The translations under genes and the position numbers were made by a program. The notes beneath the pieces are model-generated. The model searched no databases. It was given only the letters and a program-made list of their open reading frames with translations, and was not told the DNA's origin. This document shows, in pieces, positions 59,891 through 64,000 of a stretch of 64,000 nt of DNA. Numbering within the stretch: position 1 is the stretch's first letter; each line of letters starts with the position of its first letter. This stretch comes from Nitrospira sp. (lineage in GTDB: Bacteria; Nitrospirota; Nitrospiria; Nitrospirales; Nitrospiraceae), in contig JALHMZ010000006.1 in assembly GCA_022843785.1 (NCBI GenBank), positions 1-64,000 of the forward strand, given 5' to 3'.

Positions 59891-59972
59891 TCGATCCAAC
59901 CGACCCTGTCGCGTAAGAGTCGCGCATTTCTCTCCGCTTGACAGTCTGAAGTCCGCTCCTCGACAATGCCGC

Positions 59973-60914
59973 ATGCCTGATCACATCGTGATCAACCGAT
60001 TGGAATTCCGAGGACGCTGCGGGGTGACGCCGGAGGAGCGGTCCCGTCCGCAACCGCTGGCCGTGGATATCGAAATGCCCTACCATCTGGAATCTGCAGG
60101 GGTCTCGGACAATCTGGCCCATACCATCGACTATGCCAGAGTGGTGCAACGCGTAGTAGAGATAGGAACGGCTCAGGACTCCAGTCTCTTGGAAACCCTG
60201 GCAGAGCGGCTCACTGCGATGCTTCTCGACGAATTCCCTGTTTCGCATGTCAAGCTCTGGGTGCGGAAGCTCCACCCTCCGATCACTGCGGTCACCGGCT
60301 CAGTCGGAGTGACCGTTGAACGCACAAGATCGGCGCAACAATTCCAGCACACAGGCCTTGTCCCTTCCCGGTTTCTTGTCGAACAACTGCACCGGCTTCC
60401 AAAGGGCAACGCACTTGATGTGGCAGCCGGACAGGGCCGCCACTCGCTGTTCCTCGCCTCGCACGGCTATCAGGTCGATGCCATCGACCGTGACCAGAAC
60501 GCCTTGGCACAACTCTCAGCAGCGGCAAAGAACCGCGCATACCCCACTATCACGACACGAGCGCTCGACCTCGAAGAGCCGGCGCCTTTTGACCCCGGGC
60601 TGGGGAAAGAAGCCTACGACGTGATCGTCGTCTTCTTCTACCTCCATCGGTCGTTGTTCCCCTCGCTCATCGACGCACTGAAGCCGGGTGGCATCCTGGT
60701 CTATGAAACCTTTACTATCGACAATTACGTTCACCATCAACACCCGAAACGCTGGGAGTTTTGCCTGACGCCCAACGAATTACTGCGCCTCTCCTCCGGT
60801 CTTCAGATTCTCCATTACGACGAGGGTGGCCATACGGGAAACCAGACTTCCAACCCGGTCTACACCGCGCAGCTCCTGGCCCGCAAACCAATACGTTCAG
60901 GTCCATCGACATGA
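59973..60914 (+). CDS. FolB (dihydroneopterin aldolase) fused to a methyltransferase
   Basis: About 313 residues from ATG 59973. Residues 1-118 are a FolB domain: IVINRLEFRGRCGVTPEER, TIDYARVVQ, SLLETLAERL, and KLHPPITAVTGSVGVTVER. From about residue 130 a SAM methyltransferase follows with LDVAAGQGRHSLFLASHGYQ (motif I). The fusion is unusual. The stop overlaps the next gene by four bases. The methyltransferase may act on folate precursors or be unrelated. Confidence 0.8.
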   Translation: MPDHIVINRLEFRGRCGVTPEERSRPQPLAVDIEMPYHLESAGVSDNLAHTIDYARVVQRVVEIGTAQDSSLLETLAERLTAMLLDEFPVSHVKLWVRKLHPPITAVTGSVGVTVERTRSAQQFQHTGLVPSRFLVEQLHRLPKGNALDVAAGQGRHSLFLASHGYQVDAIDRDQNALAQLSAAAKNRAYPTITTRALDLEEPAPFDPGLGKEAYDVIVVFFYLHRSLFPSLIDALKPGGILVYETFTIDNYVHHQHPKRWEFCLTPNELLRLSSGLQILHYDEGGHTGNQTSNPVYTAQLLARKPIRSGPST

Positions 60915-61759
60915 GCCGTCTGGACCTCCACCTGCACACCACTCATTCGGATGGAAGCTTCACCCCGACTGAAGTGATTGCCCTCGCGCACAAAGCCGGC
61001 GTCACAGCCCTGGCCATTACCGATCATGACATCACGACGGGAATACTTGAAGCCACTCTGGCCGGACAGGAGCATGGAATCGACGTCATTCCCGGCATTG
61101 AGATCAGCTCGATCATCGGAACGTCAGAACTGCATATTCTTGGATATTTCCTCGATCACCAAGATGCACGACTGAACGAGCGGCTTGCTCGTCTTCGGGA
61201 CAGCCGCCACCGCCGCAATCCGAAAATCATCGAGCGATTGCAAGCGGCAGGTATCGCAATCACCTATGAAGAGGTCCGCGCACTGGCCGGCACCGATTCC
61301 GTTGGACGGCCGCATATTGCGAGGGTCTTAATGGAAAAAGGGGTCGTCGCCTCGGCCAAGGAAGCGTTCGATCTATGGCTGGCCGACGGGCGACCAGCTT
61401 ACGTTCCGCGTGAACTCCCGACTCCCTCAGACGCGATGCAGTGGATCAGGGAAGCCAAGGGACTCCCGGTCCTCGCCCACCCGACCTGGGTGAAACCCAC
61501 GGACGGCACATTGACGGATCTGGTCCGCCAACTCAAAGCCGATGGTCTGGACGGCGTGGAGGTCCATTACAGTACGCACACCCCTCGGCAAACACGCGAG
61601 TACTTGGCATTGGCCAAGCAGCTGGACTTACTCGTCACCGGCGGAAGCGATTTCCACGGCCTCACCAAACCCGATATCGATGTCGGTATCGGCAAAGGTA
61701 CGCTGCATGTTCCTGGATCGCTACTCGACAAGCTGAAGGATACGGCTGCCCAGCGTTAA
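60911..61759 (+). CDS. PHP-domain phosphoesterase (RNase AM/TrpH-like)
   Basis: 282 residues. DLHLHTTHSDGS, AITDHDITTG and ELHILGYF are PHP metal motifs, with ITGGSDFHG near the end. E. coli YciV (RNase AM), formerly TrpH, is the best known member. The enzyme probably degrades RNA or nucleotide 3',5'-bisphosphates. Its ATG overlaps the FolB-fusion stop. Confidence 0.85.
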   Translation: MSRLDLHLHTTHSDGSFTPTEVIALAHKAGVTALAITDHDITTGILEATLAGQEHGIDVIPGIEISSIIGTSELHILGYFLDHQDARLNERLARLRDSRHRRNPKIIERLQAAGIAITYEEVRALAGTDSVGRPHIARVLMEKGVVASAKEAFDLWLADGRPAYVPRELPTPSDAMQWIREAKGLPVLAHPTWVKPTDGTLTDLVRQLKADGLDGVEVHYSTHTPRQTREYLALAKQLDLLVTGGSDFHGLTKPDIDVGIGKGTLHVPGSLLDKLKDTAAQR

Positions 61760-61848
61760 GCGGATACGCCGTCTGCGACTTTCCTGCTATTCGTTGACTC
61801 CCCTCCACTATCCGCTAGACTTTGATCAGTCTTGAAACTCACACATCC

Positions 61849-63246
61849 ATGATCAACGCATCCAGCTGGACACTCCAATATCTTGTCGTCGTTCTCTTTG
61901 TCCTTCTTGTTGGTCCGGCATTGAGCAAGCTGCCGGCCGCACAGGCGGTTTCTCTCACGCTATTCGGCCTGGACCGTGCGCAGACCGTTCGCCTGGTCGT
62001 TGAGGGAAGCGGGCTGGCGACTCTCTGCATCCTCTCGCTCCGCGGATATCGACGGATGCCGGACAACGGCCAGGGTTTTTCGTTCATTCGCACGCTCGTC
62101 TTGCCGCTCACCGCCATATTCGTGCTGATCGCAACAGACAAAACACTCCGTGTAGCGGGACTCTCGCTCATTGATCAGATCGGATCACAGCGCTACGCCA
62201 TCGCGTACACCGCAAGTCTCGCATTGATGGCCCTCTGGGCTACCGCCGCCTGGCTGCTGAATTTTGACGCGCTCCACCGTTTCTTTTCAGCGTCCGCGCC
62301 GAAAGAGGACAGCGACGAATCGGCCTCGGCCGAAGAAGAACACGGAGAAGTACACCCGGATGAATCCAGCGGCGAAATAGAGGCCGGCGCGGCCATTCTC
62401 AATGCCAACAAAAATCCCCCGAGCACGCTCGGCCGATACCGGGTCCTCAAAGAACTGGGACGAGGAGCGATGGGCGTCGTCTACCTGGGAAAAGATCCCA
62501 CGATTCAGCGGTTTGTCGCCATCAAGACAATGCGGCTCGACAAAATCGATGCCAATGACAAATTGCAGGAAGTCAAAACCCGGTTTTTCCGGGAAGCTGA
62601 GTCGACCGGCCGCCTGTCTCATCCGAACATCGTCACAATTTACGATGCCGGCGAAGAGGACCATCTGGTCTACATCGCAATGGAATTGCTTCAGGGCTCC
62701 ACACTCAAGGAGTGGACACATACGCCCAATCTCATGGCTGTCCGCAAGCTACTCCCGATTCTGGCCACCGTCGCCGATGCAATGGATTACGCCCATCGAC
62801 AGGGCGTCGTCCATCGTGACATCAAGCCGGCCAATATCATGTTGACGACCGACCACGTCGTAAAAGTCATGGATTTCGGCATTGCCACGATGGCGTCGTC
62901 GGCAAGAACCAAGACTGAAACCGTGCTGGGCACTCCCACCTACATGTCACCGGAACAGATCGCCGGGAAAAAAGTGGACGGGCGATCCGATGTCTATTCG
63001 CTCGGCGTCGTGATGTTCGAACTTCTGACCGGCCACGCGCCCTTCAAGGCCGATAATCTCTCTGCCCTGCTCTATGCGATCACCCATACACCGCCGCTCC
63101 GCTTGTCGGCGGTCCGCGCCAATCTCCCTCCCCTCATTCAAGACGTCCTGACCTGTGCGCTTCAGAAAGATCCCGTGCGCCGCTATCGCACCGGGGGCGA
63201 ATTCGCCCAGGCCCTCCGCGGCATCGTTGAACAGATCGCCGCGTAA
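61849..63246 (+). CDS. Membrane Ser/Thr protein kinase, N-terminal membrane domain
   Basis: About 465 residues from ATG 61849. Four hydrophobic segments (residues about 10-160) precede a linker and the kinase domain (about 195-460). Kinase motifs: GRGAMGVVYLG, VAIKTM, HRDIKPANIM, DFG, and SPEQIAG. Most bacterial PASTA kinases have the membrane part at the other end. Substrates are unknown. Confidence 0.9.
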   Translation: MINASSWTLQYLVVVLFVLLVGPALSKLPAAQAVSLTLFGLDRAQTVRLVVEGSGLATLCILSLRGYRRMPDNGQGFSFIRTLVLPLTAIFVLIATDKTLRVAGLSLIDQIGSQRYAIAYTASLALMALWATAAWLLNFDALHRFFSASAPKEDSDESASAEEEHGEVHPDESSGEIEAGAAILNANKNPPSTLGRYRVLKELGRGAMGVVYLGKDPTIQRFVAIKTMRLDKIDANDKLQEVKTRFFREAESTGRLSHPNIVTIYDAGEEDHLVYIAMELLQGSTLKEWTHTPNLMAVRKLLPILATVADAMDYAHRQGVVHRDIKPANIMLTTDHVVKVMDFGIATMASSARTKTETVLGTPTYMSPEQIAGKKVDGRSDVYSLGVVMFELLTGHAPFKADNLSALLYAITHTPPLRLSAVRANLPPLIQDVLTCALQKDPVRRYRTGGEFAQALRGIVEQIAA

Positions 63247-63320
63247 TCCCAACGCCGAACGGGCGCTCGATCCCCCGCGATAGTTGTCTGGTTACCCTGA
63301 AACGTATCTTCTCGGGAAAC

Positions 63321-63413
63321 AGAGCGAATAGCTGATGGGTATAGCACGTGACCGGATCAAGCTTCGATTCGCTCTCTAGTCCCATGCCATAAGCCATACG
63401 CTATAGGCTCTTT
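63321..63413. repeat. Intergenic palindromic repeat, copy 4
   Basis: AGAGCGAATAGCTGATGGGTATAGCACGTGACCGGATC...CATAAGCCATACGCTATAGGCTCTTT; the inner GTATAGCACGTGACCGGATC equals the start of copy 1 (TATAGCACGTGATCGGAC). Confidence 0.7.
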
Positions 63414-63457
63414 CGATTGATTGTGCTTCACGAGATACGAGGGACGAGGAACAGATG

Positions 63458-63874
63458 CTACCGTGCCATCCGCTCGTGCACGATATGTTGGCAGGGTTGG
63501 GACAACTGCTTCAGATGCTGGGCCATGCATTGCAGCCGCTCGGCTCCCATCAGCGAATCCGGGCAGACTCGCTGTGCTTCCGCATCGCATTTCACTTCAG
63601 CGATTTGCTTGGCGCGGATCTCACGGGGCACGGAAAACCCGCCGGTTATCGTTGGCACCGCCGGCGCACCTGGAGGCTTGGCGGGAACCCCTGGAATCGA
63701 GAGATCCAGCTCCGGCACGACCGGCGCAGCAGGAATCGCCGGCTGCTCCGACAGCAGTTCTTCCCGTGAAGGCAGATTGGCCCAGACGATACTCCAGACT
63801 AAGGCCAACCCGATAAGAGACGCCACGCCCGCCATGGCTTTCCCGGAAGATGCTCGTTTCTCTCCTCTCCCCAT
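63458..63874 (-). CDS. Membrane-anchored cysteine-rich protein
   Basis: About 138 residues from ATG 63874. A hydrophobic N-terminal helix (MAGVASLIGLALVWSIVWA) and Pro-rich stretch precede a four-Cys C-terminus (KCDAEAQRVC...LQCMAQHLKQLSQPCQ) like single GLG1-type Cys-rich repeats. Function unknown. Convergent with the kinase gene. Confidence 0.65.
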   Translation of the reverse strand: MGRGEKRASSGKAMAGVASLIGLALVWSIVWANLPSREELLSEQPAIPAAPVVPELDLSIPGVPAKPPGAPAVPTITGGFSVPREIRAKQIAEVKCDAEAQRVCPDSLMGAERLQCMAQHLKQLSQPCQHIVHERMAR

Positions 63875-64000
63875 GTCGCCGAGAATAAAACAAGGCCGCG
63901 AGAAAATCACGGAAACGCGCATTTCCCGCACCACCCGGCAGGCAACCTGCTGGCGCTCTATTGTCTTGTGCGAGGGATAGGCACAGAAAACGGACTAGTT

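Overview
The window looks like chromosomal DNA of a moderately GC-rich Gram-negative bacterium, most likely Nitrospira or a close relative in Nitrospirota. This is inferred from gene content: several outer-membrane-type lipoproteins, a very long B12-dependent class II ribonucleotide reductase, an ordered seven-gene trp cluster, MtaB next to MiaB, and a HEAT/HD-GYP signalling pair. No rRNA gene, intact tRNA gene, plasmid or phage replication gene is visible, so the taxonomic call is not proven here.

Layout. 1-321: remnant of a second trpA 3' end. 322-7950 (minus): LysM lipoprotein and trpE-G-D-C-F-B-A, interrupted by intergenic palindromic repeats. 8150-13087: ligA, a CBS/HlyC membrane protein, rlpA and a double-ACT protein. 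13088-17307: accessory island with a HigBA-type toxin-antitoxin pair, a REP-associated transposase with an exact 294-bp tandem duplication, a SIR2-like protein whose 3' end is replaced by that element, and a three-segment membrane protein. 17308-34887: mostly housekeeping genes (nrdJ, an AmpG-like transporter, mtaB-miaB, a lipoprotein, mutY-nudix-exonuclease, PilZ, Zn-ribbon Nudix hydrolase, an RNA methyltransferase, lon). 35293-44464: envelope and redox genes (patatin lipoprotein, Tim44-like protein, msrB), two 27-residue paralogous membrane microproteins, a methyltransferase, proA and a second PilZ protein. 44465-49225: a second accessory island with antitoxin and DNA-methyltransferase remnants, then a HEPN protein, a BamE-like/SHOCT lipoprotein, a glycosylase-like protein followed by an attC-like site, an unknown gene, and a MazEF pair. 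49320-64000: transporter, ltaE, nucleotidyltransferase, gnd-zwf, thioredoxin and SGNH hydrolase, the HEAT/HD-GYP pair, a FolB-methyltransferase fusion, a PHP phosphoesterase, a membrane Ser/Thr kinase and a Cys-rich secreted protein.

How the genes work together. The trp genes cover every step from chorismate to tryptophan. gnd and zwf give the oxidative pentose phosphate steps. mutY, the adjacent Nudix gene and the exonuclease form a tightly packed repair-type operon. mtaB and miaB both modify position 37 of tRNAs. The two islands carry defence-type and addiction-type genes in varying states of decay. The best candidates for something undescribed are the SIR2-like/membrane protein pair, the cassette-like run at 45.3-48.4 kb, the N-terminal module apparently shared by the HEAT and HD-GYP proteins, the FolB-methyltransferase fusion, and the paired microproteins.

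At least two families of non-coding intergenic repeats are present: a palindromic family with four copies (3.1, 5.7, 42.0 and 63.3 kb) and a MITE-like family with imperfect terminal inverted repeats (12.5 and 43.5 kb, partial copy near 30.5 kb).
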